A DNA stretch of 64,000 nucleotides from Argentina anserina (lineage: Eukaryota > Streptophyta > Magnoliopsida > Rosales > Rosaceae): the NCBI RefSeq assembly GCF_933775445.1, contig NC_065878.1:10179395-10243394 (forward strand), written 5' to 3'. Positions 26,859 to 39,200 of the stretch are shown here, one piece after another. A program made the translations under genes and the position numbers. The notes beneath the pieces were generated by a model. That model saw nothing but the letters and a program-made list of their open reading frames with translations. It was not told the DNA's origin and made no database searches. Position 1 is the first letter of the stretch. Every line of letters starts with the position of its first letter.

Positions 26859-27529
26859 TGTTACGGGAGTTAAATCTGAGAGATCTAACCTCGTAGCTTT
26901 GTATTCTGATGTGTCAGTTCAGTGGGACATGCACACAATACAAGTCAAAGTCAAAGGGCAGCGGTGCACCGGTCTTTAACCCTCTGAAACTTAAGTTAGA
27001 GTCCAGTGCAGAAATAAGTTCGAGAGTTAAGGACTTAGGAATACGTTATCTCTTTTAAGTGGTTTAGGCAGCCTATTTATAAGTTCATTGAGAAAATATG
27101 TCTGGCTCTTCCTTCAATGTGGGAATGTGCGCCAGCACATAACGTCTGTCATTTAGGTAAGCCACCGTGAGTGGCGTTAATGGTGATACATATGCATGTA
27201 GTGAGGCTACCTGACTGGATTGCCCACCAGTTGGGCTGCTAAGATTCTGGTCACCGGTCCGACGACCAGAATAGGAGGAGATTAAGTCGGAGAGCACCTC
27301 ATTCAGGAGGTAGCTGGGTTGCTAGGATTCTGGCCACGGGTCCGACGATCAGAATAGGAGGAGATTAAGTCAGAAATTAAGTCGGAGAGCACCTCATTGG
27401 TGTTAACAATAATCTCATTGGTGTATATTATTGGAGATGTCAATGTAGGTGACAAGATAACCAGAAGAGCACCTTTTTGGCTTTTTTCTCTCCACTGCAT
27501 GCGCTTGGGTGTAAGAAGCAGAGGTGTCC
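26859..27529 (-). mobile_element. probable solo LTR with an internal tandem duplication
   Basis: The plus-strand left end is TGTTACGGGAG, and ATAAT flanks both sides (26854-26858 and 27530-27534). The right end GGTGTCC lacks the expected CA, so the boundary is uncertain. On the minus strand TATAAATAGG (near 27075) looks like an LTR TATA box. A roughly 80-bp unit (GATTCTGG.CAC.GGTCCGACGA.CAGAATAGGAGG) is present twice, at about 27240-27310 and 27318-27395. No retroelement coding sequence is adjacent. Confidence 0.5.
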
Positions 27530-27753
27530 ATAATCAACTATTTGAGTAATTCTATTAATTGTATACAGTATACAACTCGTTTTGCTTTCTTAATTCTTAT
27601 CTTCATTGTCTTTCCCTTTTCTTCCGGCCACAATTCACTGCACATATATTCTATAACGTTTATTGGTTTCTGGTACTGATAATGGTGACAGTCAAAGTTG
27701 GCCTGTGATATATCTTTATACAGAGGAGGAAGGATTAGAAGACACAAATGAAA

Positions 27754-30196
27754 ATGAGAGTAGCAGTAGCAGAGAAAACATCAATGGTAGCAGAGGTGAT
27801 AGTATCAGTTTTCTTGGGTGGATTGGTGATAAGGGGGCTGTATCTCTTTGAGGTATTGGTGCTACAGCCAAAGAGGCTACAATCAAAGCTTGAAAAGCAA
27901 GGGATCAGAGGGCCTCCTCCTTCATCAATTCTCTTGGAGAATATCCCTGAAATAAAGAAGATCAAGCTGGAGAGGATGAAGAAGCTAAAAGCTACAGCAG
28001 CAGAAGCAAAGGATGACTCTCTTTCTATTGCTCATGATTGGGCTTTTGATGTCTTCGCTCATATTGTGCAGTGGCGACAGGAATACGGTAGCCCATTTCA
28101 TCAACTTTTAATTCTCATTTTCTGTATCTTAGTATTAACCTATGGAAGTAAGTCTACCAAAAATTATGAAATATAAATTTCAGCTACAAAACTTCTGCCA
28201 ATTATGAAACAAAATCCAACCACTTGTATGATAGTTTGCTTGAGCTAAATAAGGAATTTCAGGCTTCAATTCCTTATTCATTTGGGTTATTGGGTGGCTT
28301 GCTGGAATTTGATGAGATTATCATTGTTGGAAAATGGTTGGAAAAACCATTTAAAACTAAATTTTAATTGATTAATTAAATTAAGTTAAATTTATAATTA
28401 ATCAAAGATGAACATAGATTTGAATTCTCCATAATGAGGGCTACAAGATCATATGTTTGTTTGTGTAATTTGATTTGTGGGTGAATAAGAAATTGTCACT
28501 CAAAGATGGCTATTTAGAATGAGGGAAATGTATTTGTCTCACATTGTAAGATAGAAGTGTTGAAAATACTTTATATAGAATCCATTGTGTATGGATTGTA
28601 AAGTGTGTAAGCCCCTTATACCCTCTCGCGCACGCGCACGGGGATGCAAGTCCTAGGTCACAAGGGAAACTCGTGTATGCCCGTGCGACCTACGGACACG
28701 AATGTCTTACCGAATTGAGGGTCGGAACGCAGATTTTTTTTGCATTTCCTAAAATTCGGTTTTTACTTTTCAAATTCTCTTGACTGTTTAAATTTTTTTT
28801 TTTGTAACAACTGAGTTATTGTGTGTTATGGAGAATTATAACAGAATTGAAATCAATGTTTGTAACATATGTAACTCATATATGTTATGATCTTTTGATT
28901 TCTATAACAGTCATCACGTTATTAATTGCTGATTGCAAATCCTCACAGTATAAATAGCCACCATCCTTTCTTTGTAAAATCATTCCATTCGAAACACAAT
29001 CTTCTCCCACTCTCAAAATTCTTAGTTTTTCTCTGGTGATAGAAAGAGGTACCTTTCGAGTTCGTTGAAGGTTCTAGTTAGTAGTGCAACTTCCTAGAAT
29101 CGTTTAGTCGTTATATCCTGGGAGACAAGCGCCAAACATCCTTGCACCGGTAGAGGAGGCGTAAACGTCTTAAGGACAGTGTGGTATCACACACGTCTCG
29201 ACTAGTTCTTCCATCATAAATCGTTTGGGATTTTGGTTGAATTTCTTTTCGTGTTCTTTATTTCTGATTTATAATTATTTATAATTCAGCTTATTAAATT
29301 ATATATGCAATATATCACTGATTATTATAACAATCACTGGTGCTGCAAAGTTTGAGTTTTTGTATATCAATTGGTTACTAGTTGAGCTAATATACTTGAC
29401 ATCCAATCTGCTACCATTCGGTTTAGGAAATGTAGTGGTAAACTAAGACACATTCTATTACCCAAGAACTCTTCTGGTCATCTTTTTGGTCCTGCTCTCA
29501 TACTCATATCCGAAACGAACCCCTTTTGGGGTTCCAACCCTACTTTTTCCTTTAGGATACTAGTTCATATAGAAAGGGAGAAATTAGTAGAGGGGCTATA
29601 TTTGCTTGTTTTGTTTGATGTACTGAATATCCCCTAGTTTTAGTTGGAAGGAAATGACCAAACATTTCTTATGTAAAACCATAGACTATACATGCTTAGC
29701 ATTTCATTTCCTATACCTGAAAATTTTCAGGTTTACTGCATTACTGTGGAAATCTTTCACTAAAGTGAGACTCACCTGGAACCTACTTTTGGAACCTCAG
29801 TAGGACATGTGAACAGCAATCAGCATAATGTCATTAGTGGTCTCTTGTTAAAATAGGTTATGTTATGGAAAAAGCAATTTGGATGGTTGAATGCTGATTC
29901 TTGTTGTATACGTTGTCATTAGTATAGTGCTCTACTATGCTATATGTAAGTGAAGATTTAGGAGAACAATGACTGAATAATATAACATACATACATATAT
30001 CCCAACATCACATATAGGAGGATCGGTAACTAAAAGCACTAGTTTTAGAGGCATTTAAACTATCAGTTGGAAGGGCCAAGCTTATCTAATGTACTGTATA
30101 TTGATGACAGGGCCAATTTTCACCTATTCAACAGGAAGCATACAGTTTTTAAGCATTACAGACATAGAAATGGTGAGAGACATTAGCATGTGCACA
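27754..30196 (+). pseudogene. CYP714-family P450 copy 2, 5' part only
   Basis: Exon 1 (27754-28087) is 334 nt, exactly the length of exon 1 in the intact copy, and is open. It has an N-terminal membrane segment (VSVFLGGLVIRGLYLFEVLVL), the hinge KQGIRGPPP and AHDWAFDVFAHIVQWRQEYG before the donor. An upstream in-frame ATG at 27748 is also possible. Intron 1 holds a 1-kb solo LTR. Exon 2 opens at 30111 (GPIFTYSTGSIQFL) and loses homology near 30196 after ISMCT. Exons 3-5 are absent and the promoter of the intact copy follows within 300 bp. A deletion or unequal exchange probably removed the rest. Confidence 0.88.
28325..29332 (+). mobile_element. solo LTR of the 51059-57486 copia family, in copy 2 intron 1
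   Basis: It matches, over its 1008 bp, the LTRs at 51059-52118 and 56427-57486, from TGTTGGAAAATGGTTGG to TTATAACA. Those LTRs have an extra roughly 50-bp duplicated tail that is single here. Flanking 5-mers ATCAT and ATCAC differ by one base. The match continues through the TATA region (TATAAATAGCCACC near 28950). No internal sequence is left. The in-plus orientation agrees with the host P450 copy. Confidence 0.88.
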
Positions 30197-30486
30197 TATA
30201 AAAAAGGTTGCTCACGAGTCACGAGTCACGAGCATAGTTTTTGGTGTATATTTTATTATAAAACAATTTTTTATAACAAAGAAATTATCAAAAAAATACT
30301 ATAGAGCGCACTTGTTGTACGTTGACCCGATCTTTTGCATTTTGCTATACATCAATACATGGATCATGAAAATCAGGCGCAGCAGCATAATGCAAGGGTG
30401 AAAAAAGAAAAGAAGAAGAAAAAGAAGAAGAAGGCTAGGGGAAGCTCTGCTTAGCTAGGGAAGAAAATCAGGAAGGTACGCCGGAA
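30197..30486 (+). promoter_or_regulatory. upstream region and leader of the intact CYP714 gene
   Basis: Only about 290 bp separate the broken copy 2 from the ATG at 30487. The last 90 bp form an A/G-rich leader (AAAAGAAGAAGAAGG runs, 30400-30440). GAGTCAC is repeated three times at about 30215-30232. No strong TATA box is seen. How the gene is driven cannot be read from the sequence, and elements may lie further upstream inside copy 2. Confidence 0.45.
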
Positions 30487-33400
30487 ATGGAAGCAGAATT
30501 AGCTGTGACTGCGGAGAAGATAGTACTGTCAGTATTGGTGGGTGGCTGCTTGATCTTGTTTTCATATCTGTATGACCTTCTGCTGCTAAGGCCTAAATCC
30601 ATTAGATCAAAGCTGCAAAAGCAAGGAATTCGAGGGCCTCCTCCTACATTTCTGTTGGGAACCCTCCCTGAAATGAAGAGACTCCAAAACAAGCAGCAGG
30701 GTCAGTCAACGGCAACAACAACAACAACTGATGATGATGGTCGCGATCGTGTAGCTTCTGTTTCTCATCAATGGCATTTAAAACTCTTCCCTCACATAGA
30801 ACAGTGGAGAAGTGAATATGGTATGTGGGTACTCTATAGCTCGATCCCCCTTTTTTGTATGTTCTTTGAACTCTATCTTCTGTTTAAATTATAACCTCTA
30901 TTTTGTTCGAGTCTGGAAGAGATTGATGTACGTATGCCTTTTAGCCTGAAATCAACTGTTTGAACAAGTATACTGAAATTTCATAAAATCTGGAAGCTTT
31001 GCACAAAAATCCCAGAAGAGCTACATCCAAACGAAACATGCAATGGATCGGAAACGGCAGTATGCCAAAAAGAAAATAATTAAGAACGTGATGAGATAGA
31101 GTAGAGATCCATTATAATAATTTATACTTCTAATTGGATTTGCATTGTTTTCATTTGGTATATATGAATCGTATGATCGATAGCTATGTCATTGCTTTAT
31201 ATTCACGTTTCAGAAGTTATCAGCATACTTCTGTAGTTTTTGCTACATAGATAACAGTAAATGGTAATGCACGCATGTGTTTCTATATCTTTATTTCCAC
31301 TCGCGTCAGATTCTTCAATTTCAATACTTTCTGTTCAACATTGATGGCAGGTCCAACATTTTTGTATTCAACTGCACACATACAACAATTAGTAACAACA
31401 GATATGGAATTGGTGAAGGAATTTAGCTTGTGCAAGTCTCTAGTCCTGGGAAATCCTTCTATAACATCCAAGGTTCTTGGGCCACTATTGGGACAGGGAC
31501 TATTAGCTTCGAATGGATCAATGTGGGAGCATCAAAGGAAAATTATAGCTCCTGAACTATACCCTGAAAAGGTGAAGGTAAACATAGCATAAACATATAT
31601 CAAACCAACTCTTTGGTCTTTCCAATAAAGTTTGTTAAGGTATACCTTGATAAACTAGTATTGGCGCTATGAAATTTAATCGTTTACCGTACCATTATAT
31701 GTTACTAGTAAAATGAAAGTTGCACTCCCCAATGTACATCCACACTTCTCGTTTTATTTTTGAGAGAATTAGACTTAAACCCAATAAAGGAGTCCCTCTT
31801 TAAATCTAAGTCCACACATTGTTTCTTTCATCCTACATCCAAATCGTTTATTATTATTTTTTCTCATTTTTTGTTTAAGTCTAATCTACCATTCTAACAT
31901 ATAAAAAACTATATTATATAATTTTTCTAATATTGCTAACATCAATGTGTGTGTATTCATCATAAAAGTTTTTCGTTGTTCTTGTTCTTCTATCTATTCA
32001 ATTTTGTAAAATTTTATACAGTTCTTATTTCAAGCAATAAGAGCTAATCATATGACGATTATTTGATAAATTCATATGAAGGTATAAAAAGTACTAAAAG
32101 ATCTTGATTCATTAAGTGTTTCTTATCGTGAGGTATATATCTTGTTCCTTGTTGAATTATTTTTTTTTTCTTTTCTTTATTTCTTGTTAGATGTCACATT
32201 AATCCATTGTAAGAGGTATAATACAGTTTTCTAGACAAGAATCTTAAGTATATATGTACACTATAAAATCTAATAAAGAGATATTATAACATCTCCAATA
32301 GCTCCTCTAAAACCTAAATAATCTCTATTATAGAGGAAAAATGTCATCACCCCGAAATTTCAAGTGTTAAACTCAAAATCGAAGCCATGAAAAACTCTAA
32401 AACAATCTCAAATAAATCGAAATCATCTTATAATCACAGTGTATCATAACTGAGTTCATAGTACATCTGTCACGACCCCAAAATTTCGAGTATGAAACTC
32501 AAAAATCGAAGCCATGTAAAACTCTAAAACAATCTCAATAAATGGAAATCATCTTATCGTCACAGCGGATCGTTACTGAGTTCATTGTACAACTCACTCG
32601 AATTGATTATTACAAACTAAATTTATAATTCAAGCATTATATCAAATGGAAATGTAAAAATCCTCTCACACCACAAAATAAAATAAGGCAACTTCGAAGT
32701 CTTCAGAGTTGTCCATCGATTCTGCTAATCCACACCTGCAGAACTATTCCTTACACCATCGAATAGGTGCACCGGGATTGCAAAACACAAACCCGGTAAG
32801 CTTTGCAGCTCGTATGAGTAAACAACAAAATAACATGCATAGTAATACGAGAGTAAATATTGAAACATCCAATTATAAATGTACTCATGAGTCAAAGGAC
32901 GACCCATCTGGTTGTCCAATAATATTTGAAATATAAGTGCTCATGAGAAATCAGGCAACCCATATGTTTAACCAATTACATTTATAATACGGGTACTCAT
33001 GAGACCCAGGTACTCATCTGTTACCTCTCATGCAGTACACCGCCCTGCATTGGACAACCCATATGTCACCCTAAAATCCCAAAAATATGGGTACTCATAA
33101 GCCGGTAACCCATATGTTACCTCTCATGCCAGTACATCGGCAGACAGAATAGAGCTCTAACTGTATCGTAACTGTCGCCCGACCAAGGCTAGGTCCCGAC
33201 ATGCCAACACGTCCGAAGACAACAAAAACGTCTTAGCATAACTCAAGTTCAAACCACGTACCAAACAATCCTCACATGTTATCGTACAAACCAAGTGACA
33301 TGCTCAAATAAATAATATGAATGCCATAAATGAACTTATTTGAAAACGGGAATATGACAGTATATAATATAGGAACCAATATATATGTATCGATTTTACC

Positions 33401-36400
33401 AATTATACACATACACAACACACTATATCATATACATATCATAGTTCGATATTTTAAAATAAGTGTAATTATGAATCTTCGTTAAGGGTAGATTCGTCAC
33501 TGTGAGATTTTACTCATCTTATATTCCTGAGCGTAATTTTCCACAATTCCGAAAGCAATCCTTACTTGTTTCGTCGATCACCTAGAATGGATAAGAAGTG
33601 ATTTAGAAACGTTACGTAAAACCTCAAATGCCGAATCAGTACTGAAGTTTTCTAGTTCAGCAATTTCTGGTTTTTACGAAATTATTGTTCACGTAATAAC
33701 TATTAACGTATTACTGTTCATATACGTACTGTTTACGTATTACTTTTCATATGCGTAATGTTTACGCATTCATATACATCAATGTACTATTCATAGTAAA
33801 TATTGTCAGTAAATACTAATCACCGATTTACCTTTCAAAATTACTGTACGTAAATCACTTACATTTATTATACGTAAATTACATTTCACATTCACCGTAC
33901 AGAAAATCACTTTTACAAAAATTATTGTTTAAAAAAATAATTGTTCACGCGCTGCCACACGTGGCGGCGCGTGGGGTTGACGCGCCTCTCCACAGTGGCA
34001 GCGCATGGAGCTCACTTGCCACTCAAACCGGCGCGCGTGGCTTGCCCACCGCCGCTTGAATCCCTTTCTTCTCTTCCCTTCTACCTTCTCACAGCCTAGG
34101 GCCGCCTCCTACCCTCCTCACACTCCCTCACGTGCCGCCTAAGGCGGCGGTGCTCACTTTCCTCCTCCTCCTCCGATTCTCTCCCAATTCCTCCACAAAA
34201 TCCTCCCAAACCACACACAATCACTGAAGGACTAAAATATCCATAATTTCCTCGATATTTCCGCGAAAGTTTCCATTTTCGACATATGGATATATCTATT
34301 ACATACCAATTATTTTTCGATAGAAATTTTCGAAATTTCTCGATATTTCCCGATATATCCGGAAAGTTTCGAAATTTCCCGATATTTTCATAATATCGCC
34401 ACGTGTCAAAGCAATTTCAAATAAAATTAAAAATCACTGGTTAAGAGAATCAAACATCTGATCCATCATTTTGCAAGAACAAAGTTATAGTCAACTCTGC
34501 TATAACTTAATTTTATATATGACTCTTTTTATTATATATTGCATTACATGTCTCAACATTCATCTAAAATTAAAATAAAACCGAACTAGTTGTTTGAGGG
34601 AATCAAACCCATTTTGCCTAGGAGAAAACAATGATGGACTTTACCCTTATGGGGGAAATTCAACATGCCTTATCCACCATATTTATTCTCTAATGAGATG
34701 CAATCAAGTGAAAACATATGGACACAATCTGATGCACAATCTTCACAAATCTATGGTTATGGTCAAAGTCGAGAAATACTTGATCCAAACGGGAACTACC
34801 AGTAGCACAACCCACAGTTAATCACTCATGACTCATATGGTTAGCATATAAGTCAATATATGCAAAATTAGAAATGAGAGGTATCATTTAATGACTATTT
34901 GTCACAATATACTAAGGATTTTACTCAAAAACATAATGAAAATAGTGAAAGATTTGTACCTCATAGATCATTTATGTGGTTCTAAATCACTTATGTAATT
35001 TCATGTTTAATATATCATATGTAAATAAATCGTGATGAGCTAGTCTCCGTTTAGGTAAATATATATATATTAAGTAGATTTTTAATAATGCTCAACGATT
35101 ATTTCACCTCAAATTACTATAACTCACTATAAATTAATAGTTATATAATAATTTCTTATGACATATAGTAGATAATTGATCAAATAAACATTTCTCAAAG
35201 TTTCATTCAAAAATTTTATGTTTTTATATAAATTTCCATCAATTTACTTAATTATTTGTTAAAAATGAATTTTCCATTGAAATTTCCAATTTTTGGATCC
35301 TCGATATTTCTGTTCTCGCTGATATTTCATTCCTTGCAATCACTCATAACAATCATCTAAATGCATTTCCATACCTATGTTAAGCCCTAAGACGGCCAGA
35401 AGTCGTCGGAGAAGCTCGAGATGCCGGCGGAGTCGAAATTGAGTAGCGGCGAGGCGGCGATGCGATTCGAGCTCCAATCGCCTCGCTGGTGGCACCCGAG
35501 GTGTGAATTAGAGTGCCAAGCTATCCCTCGTGCTCTGGTCTTGCTGGCGTCGAGCTTGGACGGCGGAGGAAGTCACAGGAGGGCTCGAGATGTCGTGCGG
35601 CTTCACGGCGGCAAGGCGAGGCGTGTCGAGCTCGAGGGTTGCTGCGGTGGACCGCGCGAAGCTTTTGGGGCAGGCGGTGAGGGCCACGGTAGCCTGGGTT
35701 GGGAGATCGCCGGAGGCGATTTTGAGAGAGAGAGGATTGGGGAGAGAGAGAGGAGCGGTTGCAGGGGAAGGAGGAGAGAGAATGAGGGTTTCCGAAAATG
35801 GAAACCTTAACCCTTAATAATTTCTTTTTATACCCTTTTCGAAAATTGGAAACTAACTTCCGTCGATAATAACTTTCATGAACGACGTCCGATTAGAACG
35901 CGTGACGTGTCCATGAACTCGTATCGATGAGCTCTACAACTTTCGTGAAGGAAGTTTTCGAAAACGAGCGACAGAATAAAAGTCGATTCTAAGTGGAGCT
36001 TATAATTAGATGCTTATGATCTTTAGGTTGTAATTAAAGAGATACCTATTAACTAGGTTAAATACTTAAACTCCTACGTAGCTTTAATTGGAAAAAACTT
36101 GCGTACAACCTAGTATGTATGCGTGCGACCCAAACTCTCTCTCGTTTAGTACTTGGAGAATATAAATACATAATTTAAACCGTTCAAAAGTTTATTTATC
36201 ATTAAAGATCATTCCTGCAAAAAATCAATGCAAACAAAAATCGTTTGGTTAGCCGATTGCATCAAACAAATGAACAACCATGATAAATGTTAGTAGTCTC
36301 ATAATTAGCCGTTAATTTGTTTGAAAAAATAAATTTTTTTGTATTAAATTTTTTTCATAGATGATCTTTATTGATTTATTCAATTTTAAAATGGTTTAAA

Positions 36401-38604
36401 TTGTTTGTTTATATTGTGAAAAGTACGTAAATGATAGAGTTCAGACGCACATGTACATACTAGATTTCCCCTTTAATTTTGGTTAAAAAGAGATGAATGA
36501 AACTTAAAAAAAAAAAAACAGTACAAAAGACTATGACATAAGAACGTAACAATATTCAAGTTTCACAAAAATTTACCTTCTAGATAGAAATCTTAAATCA
36601 CCAAAATATAAGTTTTACATTCATTCTATACCTTAATTTAAATTTAACATATTAACAGTAATGATGAGTTAAAAGGAAACTTGCAAAATCACATGCAATC
36701 TATAAATAAGGTAAAGTTGACTAATCAAAATTAAAATAGTGGTAATATATAATTTTGTTAAAACGAAAGACACTAGTATCTTATTTGATAATATTTGAGT
36801 AAAAATTATAATTAAATGATAGGTGTGTTTATTCTAAAAAATTGTACCTTATTTTTTTAGTAACTTAATTTATTTGTTTTAAAGTCAAATAATTTATGGT
36901 GGTGTAATTTACACACCCTTTATTTGGAATCATTAAACAAATTTTGATTAGGTCGTTGATGCAATAGCATAAAGTCATTAATTTGTGAAACTCTTTGTAA
37001 TTAAGGGAATGATGAACCTGATAGTAGATTCAACAACCTCAATGCTAAGAACTTGGGATAAAGAAGTCCACAGTCAGAGAGGACTTGCAGAAATTAGAGT
37101 TGATAATCATTTGAGAAACTTATCAGCAGATGTCATCTCAAAAGCTTGTTTTCATAGCAATTATTGTCAAGGAGAAGAAATATTTTCGAAAATTAGGAAG
37201 CTGCAAATCGTTTTGGCAAAGGGATTGTTGGGGATAGAAGGCTTGACCAGGTATGCATAATTAAATTTTCCTTCTACTCTAATTAGTATAGTACGCACAT
37301 TGATGTTTTTATCATAATAACAAACGAAATTGTCAATTATTCAAGAAGCTTCTTGGCCAATTGATGAAACCCCCATGTTCTCTATATATATATCATACAT
37401 AATTCTGTATCTTTCGGTCGACAAAGTACTCCGGAATTAGCTTCTGGCAATATGTACGTTAACACATTTCTAATTTAGAATTTTCACTTAAGTAGGTCAA
37501 ATTAATACAACACTTACATACCTTGACAAGACTCAATATATAGGATATCGGGTAACCCACCAAATTTAACCCAAAAAAAAAAAACAAAGGATATCGGGTA
37601 ACCCTAGCCTAATATATATACACGTTTAATCGTTTATTACTCCTCCATGACCAAGTGCAATTTTCCCTGCATGCAACCATGGTGATATAGATGGTTTCCA
37701 ACACCAGGAAATAGAAAGATATGGAGACTGGAGAAGGAAATTGAATCACTAATAATGAAGGTGGTAAAACAACGCAATGAAGGTTCATGCGAGAAAGATT
37801 TGCTGCAAATGCTTCTTGATGGGGCAAAAACTTCTGGTAACTTACATGGCCTATCACAGAAGAAATTTATAGTTGATAACTGCAAGACAATGTTCTTTGC
37901 TGGCCATGAGACCACTGCGCTTGTAACGTCATGGAGCTTGCTGTTACTAGCTCTCCATCCAGATTGGCAAGCTCGTGCTCGTGCCGAGGTACTTCAACTT
38001 TGTGGTGATAAGCCTCCAGATGCAGATATGCTTCGACGCATGAAAGTGGTAAGTCATAGCAAAATCTATACCAATCTGACTGTACGTACGTAGTCTGTAG
38101 GTTAGCTTGTCACATATGAAATTAATTTCATTATTCATAAATTACCAGCTTAACGCCTTAAACATTCATGTGCAGCTCACGATGGTGATTCAGGAGGTAC
38201 TGCGTCTTTACCCACCTGTATTCTTCGTAGCAAGAGAGGTATTTGAACCCATAACATTTAAAAACATTACATTTCCAAAGGGTGTGCTCCTTCAAATACC
38301 AATCCCTTTCTTACACCAGAACCCTGATCTATGGGGCTCCGATGCTCATAAGTTTAACCCAGAAAGATTTGCCGATGGGATTAGCAAGGCTTGCAAGTCT
38401 CCTCAAGCCTACATGCCTTTCGGAGCAGGTTCTCGTATATGTGTTGGTCAGCACTTGGCTATGACAGAACTTAAGGTGTTTCTCTCTATGATGCTCTCGA
38501 ATTTCTGCTTCTCCTTCTCATCAGCATACCAGCATTCGCCTGTGTATAACATTGTTACTGAACCTGAACACGGTATTATCCTACATATCCGCAGAGCTTC
38601 TTGA
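30487..38604 (+). CDS. cytochrome P450, CYP714 family (CYP72 clan), five exons
   Basis: An endoplasmic-reticulum haem monooxygenase. Known CYP714 members modify gibberellins, but the substrate here is not readable. Exons are 30487-30820, 31351-31577, 37006-37250, 37691-38048 and 38176-38604, totalling 1593 nt (530 aa, usual for the family), with GT-AG junctions in phase 1, 0, 2, 0. An N-terminal membrane anchor lies at residues 10-30, followed by the hinge RGPPP. The C-helix Trp170 is in MWEHQRK, the oxygen-binding I-helix is AGHETT at 339-344, the K-helix ExxR is Glu395-Arg398, the PERF motif is at 450-453 and the haem loop FGAGSRICVG has Cys477. All are intact. Intron 2 is 5.4 kb because of a truncated gypsy LTR and a nested hAT-type element. 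It is the only complete member of the local cluster. CYP714 is named from motif and length; the subfamily is uncertain. Confidence 0.92.
32342..32467 (+). repeat. partial duplicate of the Tekay-like LTR start
   Basis: TGTCATCACCCCGAAATTTC and the following 110 bp repeat, with differences, the first 120 bp of the LTR that starts again at 32468 (TGTCACGACCCC). The two are directly abutting and in the same orientation. This may be a remnant of an earlier insertion of the same family or an unequal-exchange product. Confidence 0.7.
32468..35987 (+). mobile_element. truncated Tekay-like gypsy LTR in CYP714 intron 2, carrying a hAT-type element
   Basis: It aligns along its length with the LTR at 47510-50479, read on the same strand: TGTCACGACCCCAAAATTTC at the start, the CTCATGAG/GGGTACTCAT middle, the TACTGTTCACGTA repeats, the GC-rich block (33950-34200 and 35370-35800) and the TTTTGAGCTC-like end. 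Homology stops at GTCGAT (35987), about 150 bp before the expected TTACA end. Relative to the coding orientation of that family, this is the antisense strand. No target duplication could be read because one end is missing. Confidence 0.8.
34226..35336. mobile_element. 1.1-kb hAT-type non-autonomous element nested in the LTR
   Basis: The exact 8-bp duplication CAATCACT lies on both sides (34218-34225 and 35337-35344). The ends GAAGGACTAAAATATC and, at the right on the opposite strand, CAAGGAATGAAATATC are inverted. TCGATATTTC motifs are scattered near both ends. The undisturbed gypsy LTR at 49670 shows the empty-site arrangement, CACACAATCAT followed by CACAACCATGAAT. No transposase was found. 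Confidence 0.8.
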
Positions 38605-39200
38605 TGCACAGAAAGCATAAGGCTAATCATATCGATGTTACTATGATTTTAGGTTTTGAACTGGAAGTATCATTCACTCACCGAATAGGAGCTAGTAGTG
38701 AACAATTTATATGCTGTTATTCTGTTAATAAGCAACTAAGCTTGATCCATATAAGCAATATTTCGTTTTCCATTTGAAGAACTTAGGAGTTCATTTACAG
38801 GGTACGATATGTCACCTTATTTTTCATGTGACCAGGTATATCTTTTACTTTCCTGTTAATGTTAGGATTTACGAACCAATGGTACCATAATGACTAAATT
38901 ATTTCTCATTTTAACAATTTACTTGAAAATCTAGAATCAACTGGGCTAGGTAGAGACGCTTTACTTGCGAATCTTTAGAAACAATTTTTCTAGCTAGAGC
39001 GATTAGCTTTCTAGGCCGAGCAGACCAAAAACGATGTTGCTTTAAAGCGGTAGTGCGCTTCACTTAATAGTACATTCTGACATTGACCTTTTAAGGTCAT
39101 TCCAATTACATTTTCCTTTCAGAGTGGGGATCAACCTCCAAATATTTGGCTCTTATGTGATCAAGTTATTCAACTTACTGTGTTACTAGCTACAAACCAG
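38605..39200. other. 3' flank of CYP714
   Basis: Contains the presumed 3' UTR of the P450 (an AATAAG at 38729 is a weak poly(A) signal). It is then unannotated AT-rich sequence up to the LINE. Confidence 0.4.
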
